Source of the DNA: Leptospira wolffii serovar Khorat str. Khorat-H2
GTDB taxonomy: Bacteria; Spirochaetota; Leptospiria; Leptospirales; Leptospiraceae
NCBI RefSeq assembly: GCF_000306115.2
Contig: NZ_AKWX02000020.1
Coordinates: 248,001-312,000, forward strand
DNA: 64,000 nucleotides
Direction: 5' to 3'
The position numbers were made by a program, and so were the translations under genes. Position 1 is the stretch's first letter; the number at the start of each line of letters is the position of its first letter. This document shows positions 9,436 to 18,491 of this stretch, in pieces. The notes beneath the pieces are model-generated. The model was given only the letters and a program-made list of their open reading frames with translations. It ran no database searches and was not told the DNA's origin.

Positions 9436-10233
9436 TCAGAAGGATTTGGAAGCGGAGATCTCCAAAATCCTATTATGAGTATAAGTGTCCTGCCATCCCC
9501 CTATCATCCGATAGATCCGAGGAAGCATTAATAATCCGATGAAAACGTCCGCACCCGGCGAATCCAACACGTTTCCGGAACGAGCCGGTTTAAAGAATAG
9601 TTTATCCAGATTGGAATTCTTTTCCATTGTGGTGGTCGCATAATAATAACCCAGTCCGGCGAGAAGCAAGTCCATGACGATATATCCGAACATTCCCTTC
9701 AAAGTGTCGGAACCTCCGTAAACGGGAGATTTGTAGGAATTATAATAAACGGAAGCGGCCGGCTGGATAAGAGCCAAAGATTCGCTCCATAAATAACTCT
9801 TATAGGAATACTCCGACTTAGGATCCAGAAGTCCGTCCGGTCCCTTAATTATGGTCAAGCCGCCTGTGATTTCTTTTTTGGTCAGCTCTTCCAAAAGAAA
9901 ATTCCGAAACACTTTCTCTGCGCCCTTCTTTTGGGACTCGACGCGTACTAGACTCATCTTTTCCCTCTTTGCCAAACCCAAAACATAAACGTCTACAGAA
10001 AGAGGAGAATACCATTTGGAAACGTAGCGGGCCGAAAATCCCTTCGTGTTCTTATCGGATACTACGCGATCGAAAGTCATTCGATTCAATGCAGAGATGA
10101 TTTTTGTATCGTTCTCCCCCGGCTCCCCATCCAATTCGAAGACTTCTCCGGCGTTTATGGAAACGGAAGAGTATAGAATGAGAAATGCGATCGCGCTTAA
10201 AGTCAGTATTTTACGTTTCTTTTTAACGTTCAT
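9436..10233 (-). CDS. Unknown exported or membrane protein
   Basis: A 265-residue protein of a family I do not recognise. It has an N-terminal signal or anchor (KILTLSAIAFLILYSS), a polar middle part, and a hydrophobic segment near residues 180-200 (MFGYIVMDLLLAGLGYYYA) followed by another short one (DVFIGLLMLPRIY). Its ATG overlaps the stop codon of the upstream CPBP protease by one base (TAATG), and the ClC gene follows after 11 bases, so it is the middle gene of a tight operon. An envelope role with the ClC transporter or the protease is inference from position only. Confidence 0.75.
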   Translation of the reverse strand: MNVKKKRKILTLSAIAFLILYSSVSINAGEVFELDGEPGENDTKIISALNRMTFDRVVSDKNTKGFSARYVSKWYSPLSVDVYVLGLAKREKMSLVRVESQKKGAEKVFRNFLLEELTKKEITGGLTIIKGPDGLLDPKSEYSYKSYLWSESLALIQPAASVYYNSYKSPVYGGSDTLKGMFGYIVMDLLLAGLGYYYATTTMEKNSNLDKLFFKPARSGNVLDSPGADVFIGLLMLPRIYRMIGGWQDTYTHNRILEISASKSF

Positions 10234-11096
10234 TAAACCACCCGATTTCCGAGAAAGAATGCGGCAAGTAACATAGAACTATTGTAGGAAATATGCGCGG
10301 TGATTGGAATCCAAATATTTCCCGTCTTGATGTAGGATAGACCGAATGAAAATCCTACAAATGTTAAGAGAATTGGGCCTATCATCGATCTTTCGGGAGA
10401 CATGTGAACCGCTCCGAAGACTAGGGACGTAATCACCAATCCGATATACGGATAATCCTTTTCCATGAAATACTTTAGAAAAAAGCCGCGAAAGAAAGTC
10501 TCCTCGAAAAGTCCCGCTCCGAAGCTAACGGAGAGAAATGCCCAGACTAATAGGTTCCAGTTTCCCTGAAGATGCTGGGTCAATAACGACTCCAGATAGC
10601 TCGGTTGGGGCTTTCCAACTAAGAAAAAGAGCAGCCCTCCGATCACATTGATAAAACAAAATGTGGCGAATCCGACCAATATTCCGGTCATCAGGGTATT
10701 GGCGCCTAAATTGTCTCCGAAATCGGCGACCTCGATCCTAGCTAACTTTCGGATAAATATATATGCGGGAAGAATAAAACAAAGCGCCCAAAGAATCCGA
10801 TCGGAAGCAAGCAACCATGGTCTTTTCAAAACCATGAATTCGCTATAGTCTTTGATGGCTTTTTCAACGGAGGCCGGCTCGGTCCAAACTATCCCATGTC
10901 CGATCGGATCCGCGGAAATCGAAGGCTTTGCGAGATTCTGAACGGGGGCCCGAGAAGCCAAGGCCGTCTCGATTTGGAACTTTGCAACCTGTTGGTACAA
11001 AACGGTTCCGATTAAAAGCACGAAGAATTGGATCAAGAGCATTATAAAAATGTCTTTCGTTCGATTCTCTCTGGATTTTTCCTTTTCCAACTCCAT
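10233..11096 (-). CDS. CPBP-family intramembrane glutamic protease
   Basis: Abi/CPBP (Rce1-like) membrane protease. All three catalytic motifs are present: EETFFR (E198, E199, R203), FGAVH (H231) and HISYN (H268, N272), each within a predicted membrane helix in the C-terminal half. There is one N-terminal helix (about 18-36), then a soluble stretch of about 55 residues, then the membrane domain. Proteases of this group cleave membrane substrates or prenylated proteins; the substrate here is unknown. The start has GGAGGAG 10 bases upstream. It is the first gene of an operon with an unknown membrane protein and a ClC transporter, and is divergent from the M23 peptidase gene, whose start is only 80 bases away. 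Confidence 0.88.
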   Translation of the reverse strand: MELEKEKSRENRTKDIFIMLLIQFFVLLIGTVLYQQVAKFQIETALASRAPVQNLAKPSISADPIGHGIVWTEPASVEKAIKDYSEFMVLKRPWLLASDRILWALCFILPAYIFIRKLARIEVADFGDNLGANTLMTGILVGFATFCFINVIGGLLFFLVGKPQPSYLESLLTQHLQGNWNLLVWAFLSVSFGAGLFEETFFRGFFLKYFMEKDYPYIGLVITSLVFGAVHMSPERSMIGPILLTFVGFSFGLSYIKTGNIWIPITAHISYNSSMLLAAFFLGNRVV

Positions 11097-11175
11097 CCGG
11101 GACCGGCTCCTCCAATCATTTCATCGCGAAATTTTGCGTCATTGTTTTTTTATTTCTGCCGACGATATTAAGGAT

Positions 11176-12090
11176 ATGTCTTCCTTCGCGAGACGCAACT
11201 TCGCCTTGATTCTTCTCGGAACCCTGGGTTGGAGTTCCAACGTCTTTGCAGTGTACGATACCGTCCCTCTTAAAAGTCTCGAGTATACCGACTCGAAGAT
11301 AGTTCGAGTGAGAGAAGAAGTGAAATACAATCTTCAGGTCTCCGTCTCGAATCTGGAACAGAAGAATTTGGTTCCCCTTCGATTCTTAGTGTATAAGGTC
11401 GAGAAGAAGGACACGTTCTTCAAGATCATGGCAAGGACAGGAATGGACCTGGACACCTTGTCTTCCGTCAATCAGCTTGCTTCTCCCCAGGACATCTACC
11501 CGGGTATGGAGCTTTCTATCCCGAACATGAGAGGGGTATACGATTCCAGCGAACCGGAACCCGACGAGGCCTCACGTAGAAGAGTCGCATCCAAATTCCG
11601 CATATCCTCCAAATTCCTATACTATGATGACCAAAGGAAATCCTGGTTCGTTCCAGGAAGAGGGCTCCCCAAGGAAGAGAAAAATTTCTTTTACGGCCTA
11701 GCGTTCTCAGATCCGCTCGCAGACGAGGGTCGAGTGAGTTCCAAATTCGGAAGAAGAAAGGACCCGTTTACTAAGAAGGATACCTTTCACGGAGGAGTGG
11801 ATTTAGCCGCGGAGGAAGGAACCCCCGTGTACGCCTCTGCGGATGGAACCGTTTCTTTCGCGGATCATAAAGGCGGTTACGGAAGTCTAATCGTTCTCAA
11901 GCATATCCTAGGTTACGAAACGAAATACGGACATCTCAGTAAGATGCTGGTCGCTCCGGGAACTAAGGTAAAGAAAGGGCAGTTGATCGGAGCCGTGGGA
12001 ATGACCGGGCGAGCCACTGGTTTTCATCTGCACTTCGAAGTATTACGAAATAGTACCAGACAAAGACCGGTTTTCCAAGGTCATATCTGA
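11176..12090 (+). CDS. LysM and M23 (LytM-type) murein peptidase
   Basis: Exported cell-wall endopeptidase or division-type LytM factor of about 304 residues. A signal peptide (FALILLGTLGWSSNVFA) is followed by a LysM-type peptidoglycan-binding repeat (YKVEKKDTFFKIMARTG to PGMELSIPN) and a C-terminal M23 domain. Zinc ligands are visible: HGGVD supplies His and Asp, and HLHFE completes the site, so it looks catalytically active rather than a degenerate EnvC/NlpD-type activator. A longer frame from 11050 exists, but ATG at 11176 follows AAGGA and starts the signal peptide. Its stop overlaps the next start (TGATG), so the propeller protein is translationally coupled. Confidence 0.9.
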   Translation: MSSFARRNFALILLGTLGWSSNVFAVYDTVPLKSLEYTDSKIVRVREEVKYNLQVSVSNLEQKNLVPLRFLVYKVEKKDTFFKIMARTGMDLDTLSSVNQLASPQDIYPGMELSIPNMRGVYDSSEPEPDEASRRRVASKFRISSKFLYYDDQRKSWFVPGRGLPKEEKNFFYGLAFSDPLADEGRVSSKFGRRKDPFTKKDTFHGGVDLAAEEGTPVYASADGTVSFADHKGGYGSLIVLKHILGYETKYGHLSKMLVAPGTKVKKGQLIGAVGMTGRATGFHLHFEVLRNSTRQRPVFQGHI

Positions 12091-13190
12091 TGGTGAAACG
12101 ATTCCTATTTCATCCGGTCGGAAGAATTCTATTCTCCCTTTTGTTCGTATTCTCCTCCTTCGGAATCGTAATCGGAATCGGATGGAACAAAACGGATCCG
12201 GCCTTTTACTCCGTGGACGAACCCATTTCCCAAAACGAAAAGGATGTACTCTTCTTTTCCAATGCGATCAATTCCAAGGAATCGATTTCACACCCATTCG
12301 GGATTGCAGTGGACCGCAAAGGCATTCTATATACGGGTTCTTCCGACGGAAACATCTACAGGATCAAGTCCGACGGAAGCGTGGAAGTATTCGCAAAAAC
12401 TTCCGGCCGACCTCTCGGACTCGCCTTTGACGGAAAGGAGAATTTGGTCGCTTGCATATCCGGAGTGGGACTCGCCTTTTACGATTCGAACGGAAAAGAA
12501 AACATTCTAGTAAGAGAAGACGAGCAGGGAAACGCATTAGAAAATATTTATGGATTAGACATTGGATCCGACGGAACCGTCTATTTCACGCAAGTAAGCC
12601 AAAAATTTTCCTATCGAAATTCCTACTTGGAAGAATTGGAGTCCCAACCGAACGGACGAATCCTCTCCTATGATCCCAAGTCCCAAATCGTCAGCGTTTT
12701 ATTGGAAGAAGTCTACCATCCCACGGGAATAGCGCTCTCCGGAGCCGAGGATTATCTCATCTACGGAGAGAAGTACAGGCATCGAATCACTCGGCTTTGG
12801 TTGAAAGGAGAGAAAAAGGGAAAGGATAGATTCTTCATCACTCATTTAGCGGGAAGTCCGGCCTTGATTCTTGCAGACAAAGAAAGTAATTTTTGGGTGG
12901 CCCTATCCTCTCCCAGACATGTTTTGATCGATAAGATCCAAGATAAACCGATCCTAAAAAGAATTTTGGCTTCCTTTCCGGCGATCTTGGGTCCTTCGGA
13001 AGGAGAATTAGCGTATGCGATTTCTCTAGATAAGAACGGAGACGTAAATCTTGCTTTAGTCGATCGGACTTCGGATATTTTAGGATCGATTACGGCTGTT
13101 TCGGAGTACGGAAGCGGACTCTTGCTTGTAGGAAATACGGAAGGAAAAATCTGGAAGTGGAAATTTCAAACTCTGGAGTCTTTCTTCTAA
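12090..13190 (+). CDS. SMP-30 / strictosidine synthase-like beta-propeller protein
   Basis: Membrane-anchored or exported six-bladed beta-propeller resembling SMP-30/gluconolactonase/strictosidine synthase-like proteins. An N-terminal hydrophobic helix (ILFSLLFVFSSFGIVIGIGW) is followed by repeated blade motifs such as HPFGIAVDRKGILYTGSSDG, RPLGLAFDGKENL and YGLDIGSDGTVYF. In animals and plants related proteins are lactonases or surface proteins; no substrate can be read here. The start codon overlaps the stop of the LysM/M23 peptidase by one base, so the two proteins are probably made together and may act together at the envelope. A hairpin terminator follows immediately. Confidence 0.78.
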   Translation: MVKRFLFHPVGRILFSLLFVFSSFGIVIGIGWNKTDPAFYSVDEPISQNEKDVLFFSNAINSKESISHPFGIAVDRKGILYTGSSDGNIYRIKSDGSVEVFAKTSGRPLGLAFDGKENLVACISGVGLAFYDSNGKENILVREDEQGNALENIYGLDIGSDGTVYFTQVSQKFSYRNSYLEELESQPNGRILSYDPKSQIVSVLLEEVYHPTGIALSGAEDYLIYGEKYRHRITRLWLKGEKKGKDRFFITHLAGSPALILADKESNFWVALSSPRHVLIDKIQDKPILKRILASFPAILGPSEGELAYAISLDKNGDVNLALVDRTSDILGSITAVSEYGSGLLLVGNTEGKIWKWKFQTLESFF

Positions 13191-13222
13191 AAAAAGCGCC
13201 CGGGAATTCCGAGCGCCTTTCC
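13186..13222. terminator. Bidirectional terminator between convergent genes
   Basis: GCGCCCGGG near 13196-13204 and CCGAGCGC near 13209-13216 form a GC-rich stem around AATT, with A-run before and T-run after. On the minus strand the hairpin is followed by TTTTTTT, so it mainly serves cysI. Confidence 0.75.
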
Positions 13223-13244
13223 TAAAACGGATACTAGACCGATA

Positions 13245-14930
13245 TTACATCGATCCTAAAAGTTCCCGGAATTTCTCCAGAGGATGTCTTCCTACAAAGT
13301 CTCCGAATCTTTCGTTTTCTTTTCCTTCCTTCTTCCAAATCTCGAACGCTTTTTCGAGTTGGACGGAGATATCAGCGAAAGCGACTTTCTTAGCTACGTA
13401 GTCACCTACCTTGGTTCCTTCCGGATTACCTCCGAAAAAGAGGGAGTATTTACCTCCCGCCTGTTGCCCAACGATTCCCACTTCCGCGGAATAAGGACGG
13501 GCGCATCCGTTCGGACAACCGGTCATACGAACGATTGGCGCTCGATCGTTCAAATCCAGTTTATCTATGACGTTTTGAATGGATTCCAAGAGTTGAGGAA
13601 AACTTCTTTCGGATTCGGTTAACGCCAACCCGCAGGTAGGAAGAGCGGGACAAGCCAACGCCCTATCGTAAAGAGGTTTAGGAGAAGTGGGATCAATATT
13701 ATATTTCTTTAACAGATCTTCTACTTTCTGACGGTCTTCCTTCTTGATTCCCATCAGAATCAAATCCTGATCCGCGGTAACCTGAACCGTAGGTTTAAAG
13801 GTAGAAATCACATCCTTAAGAGCGGTTTTCAAAGGTCTATCCGGAAAATTTTTGATCCTACCGGAGAGAGTATGAACTCCGAAGGACAGAGTTCCGTCCG
13901 TTCTTTCGGTCCAACCTAGATAATTCGGCGTCTCCCATTTTGGCAAAGATCTTTGGATGTCGAACTTAGCGCCGGATCTACGTTCCACTTCGGAGCGGAA
14001 CCATTCTACTCCCTTTTCGGCCAATACGTATTTCAAACGAGCGTGCTTACGATTCGTGCGATCTCCGAAATCCCTGTGGGACGTTACGATACCTTCCGCC
14101 ACCGAAATCAGATCTTTTGCGGGAATCCAGCCTAAAAGATCGGCCGCCCTAGGATAGGTTTCGGCTTTATTATGAGTCATTCCGAAACCGCCGCCCGCAA
14201 ACACGAAATAACCGTCTATGGTGCCGCTTTCATCCACTGTTCCCGCAAAACCCATATCGTTCGAATAAAGATCTACGGTATTGTTTCCCGCCAGGGTTAC
14301 CGCAATTTTGAATTTTCTAGGTAGATACGTTTTTCCGTAGATAGGATCGACTTCCTCCTCTACGTTCAATTGTTTCTCGCCTAACCATAGTTCTGCGTAA
14401 GCTCTGGACTTATATTTAAAATGATCGGAAATCAATTGAGCGACAGAATCCAACTGTGCCAATTCCTTAGTCCCCATCGGATTGATCGCTTGAGTTACGT
14501 TTCTAACTACGTCCCCGCAGGCACCCATAGTGGAAAGATTCACCTTGTCTACGGCCTGCATGATAGGACGAAGATCGACCAATCGAATCGTATGCATCTG
14601 GATGGATTGACGCGTCGTAAGACGAAGCGCTCCTCCTCCGAAGGAATCGCCTAGTTCATCCCAAACCAGGTATTGCTCGGAAGAAAGTCTTCCTCCCGGA
14701 ATTCTGCCTCGAATCATGAACGAAGTAGGATTCTCTATGAAATCTCCGTTTTCGTCCTTGCGACGATCCCGGTCCTTTTGCTGGTACATCCCGTGGAACT
14801 TGATGAGCTGCTTGTCGTCCTCCTCAAATCCTTCGGCATTCGACTCGATAGCTTCGCCGATTTTTCCTCGTAATCCCCTGGAAGCGGTTTTGATATGCTC
14901 GACTTCGCTCAATTCTTGTTGTTCTGACAT
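13245..14930 (-). CDS. cysI: Assimilatory sulfite reductase haemoprotein
   Basis: Reduces sulfite to sulfide with six electrons using a coupled sirohaem and 4Fe-4S cluster. At 561 residues it is the usual length. The cluster and sirohaem cysteines are visible as CPALPTC and CPNGC in the C-terminal third, and GGGFGMTHNK is a typical family segment. No flavoprotein partner (cysJ) is in this operon, so the electron donor (ferredoxin or a distant CysJ) is unresolved. It is the last gene of the cys operon, 30 bases after the sirohaem gene. The ATG is preceded by AAAGAGAT. A terminator lies beyond its stop. Confidence 0.95.
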   Translation of the reverse strand: MSEQQELSEVEHIKTASRGLRGKIGEAIESNAEGFEEDDKQLIKFHGMYQQKDRDRRKDENGDFIENPTSFMIRGRIPGGRLSSEQYLVWDELGDSFGGGALRLTTRQSIQMHTIRLVDLRPIMQAVDKVNLSTMGACGDVVRNVTQAINPMGTKELAQLDSVAQLISDHFKYKSRAYAELWLGEKQLNVEEEVDPIYGKTYLPRKFKIAVTLAGNNTVDLYSNDMGFAGTVDESGTIDGYFVFAGGGFGMTHNKAETYPRAADLLGWIPAKDLISVAEGIVTSHRDFGDRTNRKHARLKYVLAEKGVEWFRSEVERRSGAKFDIQRSLPKWETPNYLGWTERTDGTLSFGVHTLSGRIKNFPDRPLKTALKDVISTFKPTVQVTADQDLILMGIKKEDRQKVEDLLKKYNIDPTSPKPLYDRALACPALPTCGLALTESERSFPQLLESIQNVIDKLDLNDRAPIVRMTGCPNGCARPYSAEVGIVGQQAGGKYSLFFGGNPEGTKVGDYVAKKVAFADISVQLEKAFEIWKKEGKENERFGDFVGRHPLEKFRELLGSM

Positions 14931-14960
14931 AGATCTCTTTCGTCCTTATTTATCAGCATA

Positions 14961-15560
14961 TTATGATTTCGTTGTATAAGAGAGGTATTTTTCCCTAAAC
15001 TCTCCGAGCAGGCCCTTTAATGCGGCCTTTCTAACGTTAGAATCTCCGATTTTAACTTTTGCGAGTTCTCTGATTTTCAGAAGTTCTTCCAATTCCTCGT
15101 CGTGTTCCTCGGGAAGAATTTCGCTCACTAAAGTCCGAATCGTTCCCGCTAAACCCGCAAATTTCCCCTGAGTGGAAAAAGCCACTCGAACGGGTCCTCG
15201 ATCGAAATAGGCGGCGGAATAAAAATCGCAGAATCTCGGATCGTCGACGCAATTAATCCAAATATTTTTTCGATTCGCATACTCGACCAAGGAACGGTTC
15301 GTTTCCGAATCGTTGGTGGCGGAATAAACCAAATGATAACCGTCCAGATCTTCCGATCGAACAGCCCTTTCTAATTTTCTAGCGGTCTCGTCCTTTTCCA
15401 ACAGCGCGGAAACTTCGGCCTTGAACTGCTTGGATATTACCGTCAAATAGCAACCTGTCTTCAGAAGATGTTGCAGTTTCTCCAAGGCGACGTTGCCCCC
15501 GCCTACGACCAAAACCTTTTTGCCGTCCAATTTTAAGAATGCGGGAAGAAGTTCACTCAT
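14961..15560 (-). CDS. Precorrin-2 dehydrogenase / sirohydrochlorin ferrochelatase
   Basis: Carries out the last steps of sirohaem synthesis: NAD-dependent oxidation of precorrin-2, and probably iron insertion. It corresponds to the N-terminal half of CysG or to yeast Met8p (199 residues). The Rossmann motif VVGGGNVALEKLQ is at about 16-28; NCVDDPRFCDFYSAAYF matches the family segment carrying the catalytic Asp (VDD). The last 50 residues form the helical dimerisation tail. Its ATG overlaps the stop of cobA by four bases (ATGA), so the methyltransferase and dehydrogenase, fused in enterobacterial CysG, are here split but coupled. It supplies cofactor for CysI. Confidence 0.9.
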   Translation of the reverse strand: MSELLPAFLKLDGKKVLVVGGGNVALEKLQHLLKTGCYLTVISKQFKAEVSALLEKDETARKLERAVRSEDLDGYHLVYSATNDSETNRSLVEYANRKNIWINCVDDPRFCDFYSAAYFDRGPVRVAFSTQGKFAGLAGTIRTLVSEILPEEHDEELEELLKIRELAKVKIGDSNVRKAALKGLLGEFREKYLSYTTKS

Positions 15561-16333
15561 GGCCTTCCTCCGAACGAATCCGAATATCCGAGAACCGATT
15601 CTCCGGAGATTTGAGAAAGATGGACCACGGGACCGATATAGATGATGCCGGGACCGGAAGTTTTTTTGGACAGTCCTTCGTAGGAAGTCCTACCTAAATC
15701 GGAGATAGTAACACATTGATCTTCCAGACTAGCGTTCTCCACCATAGCCACGGGTAAAGAAGGAGACGCTCCATTCTCTATCAATTTCATAGCTATCTTT
15801 TGGATCGAAGAAGTTCCCATGAAGAGAGCGATGGTCCCTTTAAAATGAGCGAACCAAGCCCAGTCCGTATTCTCTTGGAGAACGGTATGCCCGTCCATGA
15901 TCAACACTTGTCTGGACAAACCGCGATGAGTCAGAGGAAAGCCCGCACCCGAAGAACCCGCGGACAAAGAACTTACTCCGGGAACAATTTCGTAAGCGAT
16001 ACCGTTATTGCGAAGAGCGATCAACTCCTCTCCTCCCCTTCCGAAAACGAACGGATCGCCTCCTTTCAGACGCACGACGGTGTGTCCGGCCTTTCCATAG
16101 CGAATCAATAAGTCCTGGATCTCTTCCTGGGTCGCGGAATGCTGCCCCGCTCTTTTTCCTACATAATGCACTATTGCAGAACTCGGAAAATACTCCAAAA
16201 ATTCCGGATCCAAAAGAGCGTCGTATAAAATTACATCCGCTTTTTCTAATATTTTTAAGGCACGCAACGTCATCAGATCCGGATTTCCCGGACCGGCTCC
16301 GACCAGATAGACTTTGCCTACCTTATTTTCCAA
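15557..16333 (-). CDS. cobA: Uroporphyrinogen-III C-methyltransferase
   Basis: SAM-dependent methylation of uroporphyrinogen III to precorrin-2, the branch point to sirohaem. The 258 residues contain the family motifs VYLVGAGPGNPDLMTLRA at the N terminus, RLKGGDPFVFGRGGEE in the middle, and GFPLTHRGLS. The start appears to be a TTG at 16333: no ATG lies before the nucleotide-binding motif, and GGAG (which includes the cysN stop region) sits about 9 bases upstream. It begins 5 bases after cysN and overlaps the next gene by four bases. Its place between sulfate activation and sulfite reductase genes points to sirohaem rather than cobalamin. Confidence 0.92.
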   Translation of the reverse strand: MENKVGKVYLVGAGPGNPDLMTLRALKILEKADVILYDALLDPEFLEYFPSSAIVHYVGKRAGQHSATQEEIQDLLIRYGKAGHTVVRLKGGDPFVFGRGGEELIALRNNGIAYEIVPGVSSLSAGSSGAGFPLTHRGLSRQVLIMDGHTVLQENTDWAWFAHFKGTIALFMGTSSIQKIAMKLIENGASPSLPVAMVENASLEDQCVTISDLGRTSYEGLSKKTSGPGIIYIGPVVHLSQISGESVLGYSDSFGGRP

Positions 16334-16338
16334 CGATT

Positions 16339-17583
16339 CTACTCCGCGGGACCCACGATCATGCCGGCACCTACGGTATTATTGGTGCCTTCATCCACTA
16401 GTACGAAACTTCCCGTGCCTCGATTCACCGAATACGGATCGAAAGAGACCGGCTTCGCAGTTCGAATCTTGATTCTTCCGATCTCGTTCAAACCGAGTTG
16501 AGCGGCCTCCAATTTTTGGTGGGTCTGGGTCTCCACTCTAAAGGAGATTTCCCTTACTGCGGACTTTACGGAATTGGTAGTCTGACGCAGCAGATATTTA
16601 TTTCCGGGAACCAAGGCCTTAGTATCCATCCAACAAATATCGGCCTCTATGTCTTGGGAAACGGTAGGAAGATGTCCGCTCGTTACGATTAAATCCCCTC
16701 TGCTGATATCGATTTCATCCTCGAGAAGAATGGAGACCGACATGGGAGCATAAGCTTCTTCGACTTGTTTCTCGAAGGTTTCGATCGATTTGATTTTGGA
16801 ATGTAGTCCGCTAGGCAATACGGTGATCTCGTCCCCTTTCTTGAAGACTCCGCTTCTGATCTGCCCCGCATAACCTCTGTAATCATGAAAGGCTTCCGTT
16901 TGAGGACGCACAACATATTGAACGGGAAAACGAGGCTCGTGTTTGTGTTCGTCCTCTTCTAATTTCAGATCTTCCAGATATCCGAGTAGGGTATTACCTG
17001 TCCACCAAGACATATTCGCGGATTGATCTACGATATTATCCCCGTTTAAAGCGGAGATGGGAATGAATTCCAGACCCTTAAAATCCAAGTCGGAAGCGAA
17101 TTCCTTGTATTCATTACGAATGGCTTCGAAACGCTCCTGAGAGAATTCGACCAGGTCCATCTTATTTACACAAACCACGATATGCGGAATTCTTAATAAA
17201 GAAGCGATATAAGAATGTCTGTAGGTCTGCTCGATGACTCCTTTTCTCGCATCCACCAAAATAATGGCGAGGTCCGAGTTGGAGGCGCCGGTAACCATAT
17301 TACGGGTGTATTGAACATGACCGGGGGCGTCGGCGATAATGAACTTTCTTTTAGGAGTGGAGAAATATTTATAAGCGACGTCGATCGTAATTCCTTGTTC
17401 CCTCTCCGCCTTTAAACCGTCGGTGAGTAAAGCCAGATTGATCTGTCCGTTTACCTGCCCGGTTTTTTCTATCGCCTCAAGCTGGTCCTGGAACACGGAT
17501 TTACTATCGTATAAAAGCCTTCCTATCAGGGTGGATTTTCCGTCGTCCACGCTACCCGCAGTAATAAAACGTAATAAATCCAT
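16339..17583 (-). CDS. cysN: Sulfate adenylyltransferase subunit 1 (GTPase)
   Basis: GTP-hydrolysing subunit of the two-subunit ATP sulfurylase. It is an EF-Tu-like GTPase: P-loop GSVDDGKST at about 10-18, DAPGH, and NKMD for guanine specificity, followed by two beta-barrel domains. At 414 residues it has no C-terminal APS kinase (CysC) fusion, in line with the APS-type reductase encoded by cysH. Its ATG overlaps the cysD stop by one base (TGATG), giving coupled synthesis of the two subunits. Confidence 0.95.
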   Translation of the reverse strand: MDLLRFITAGSVDDGKSTLIGRLLYDSKSVFQDQLEAIEKTGQVNGQINLALLTDGLKAEREQGITIDVAYKYFSTPKRKFIIADAPGHVQYTRNMVTGASNSDLAIILVDARKGVIEQTYRHSYIASLLRIPHIVVCVNKMDLVEFSQERFEAIRNEYKEFASDLDFKGLEFIPISALNGDNIVDQSANMSWWTGNTLLGYLEDLKLEEDEHKHEPRFPVQYVVRPQTEAFHDYRGYAGQIRSGVFKKGDEITVLPSGLHSKIKSIETFEKQVEEAYAPMSVSILLEDEIDISRGDLIVTSGHLPTVSQDIEADICWMDTKALVPGNKYLLRQTTNSVKSAVREISFRVETQTHQKLEAAQLGLNEIGRIKIRTAKPVSFDPYSVNRGTGSFVLVDEGTNNTVGAGMIVGPAE

Positions 17584-18491
17584 CAGAAATAACCGCCTCT
17601 TTTTCTCTCTTCCATCGCGGCTTCGGAGCGTTTATCGTCCAATCTGGAACCGCGTTCCGTGGTTCGGGAAGTTTGGATCTCGCGAATGATATCGTCCAGG
17701 GAATTAGCCTCCGATTCCACGGCGGCGGTGCAGGTCATATCTCCTACGGTTCTAAATCGAACCGTCTTCTCTTCCACCTTATCGGAAGAGTCCAAAGATA
17801 CGAATTTGGAGACCGGAAAAACCACATTTTCTCTCCAAACAATCTGACGCTTATGAGAAAAATATAATGAAGGCAGCGGGATATTTTCGGACCGGATATA
17901 TTCCCAAACATCCAACTCGGTCCAGTTGCTTATCGGAAATACCCGAACGTTTTCACCGACATGAATCTTGCCGTTATAGATATTCCAAAGTTCGGGCCTC
18001 TGTAATTTGGGATCCCAGCCTCCGAACTCGTCTCTCACGGAAAAGACTCTTTCCTTAGCTCTGGCCTTTTCCTCGTCCCTTCTCGCTCCGCCTATGCATG
18101 CGTCGAACTTGAATTCCGCGATCGTATCCAGGAGGGTAACTGTTTGGATCGCATTCCTACTCGGAAACTTTCCCTTTTCCTCCACCGCTTTTCCTTGGTC
18201 GATGGAATCCTGAACATATCTAACGATCAGCTTCTCACCGATTCTCTCGGCAAGATCATCGCGAAATTGTAATGCTTCCGGAAAATTATGACCGGTATCG
18301 ATATGAACCAACGGAAACGGAAACTTACCAGGTCGAAAAGCCTTGAGAGCCAGATGCACAAGAGTAATGGAATCCTTTCCTCCGGAAAATAATAGCGCGG
18401 GCCTTTCGAATTGGGCCGCGACTTCCCTCAGAATATAAATGGATTCCGCCTCCAATTGTTGGAGATGAGACAAACGAGTTCGAGTCGTCAT
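17583..18491 (-). CDS. cysD: Sulfate adenylyltransferase subunit 2
   Basis: Catalytic subunit of ATP sulfurylase, forming APS from ATP and sulfate with CysN. PP-loop ATPase motif LLFSGGKDSITLVHLA near the N terminus; RRDEEKARAKER and the C-terminal RGSRLDDKR region are typical of the family. The longest frame begins at 18545, but ATG at 18491 overlaps the cysH stop (ATGA), has AAAGGA upstream and gives about 302 residues, the usual length. It is tightly coupled to cysH before it and cysN after it. Confidence 0.95.
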   Translation of the reverse strand: MTTRTRLSHLQQLEAESIYILREVAAQFERPALLFSGGKDSITLVHLALKAFRPGKFPFPLVHIDTGHNFPEALQFRDDLAERIGEKLIVRYVQDSIDQGKAVEEKGKFPSRNAIQTVTLLDTIAEFKFDACIGGARRDEEKARAKERVFSVRDEFGGWDPKLQRPELWNIYNGKIHVGENVRVFPISNWTELDVWEYIRSENIPLPSLYFSHKRQIVWRENVVFPVSKFVSLDSSDKVEEKTVRFRTVGDMTCTAAVESEANSLDDIIREIQTSRTTERGSRLDDKRSEAAMEERKRGGYF

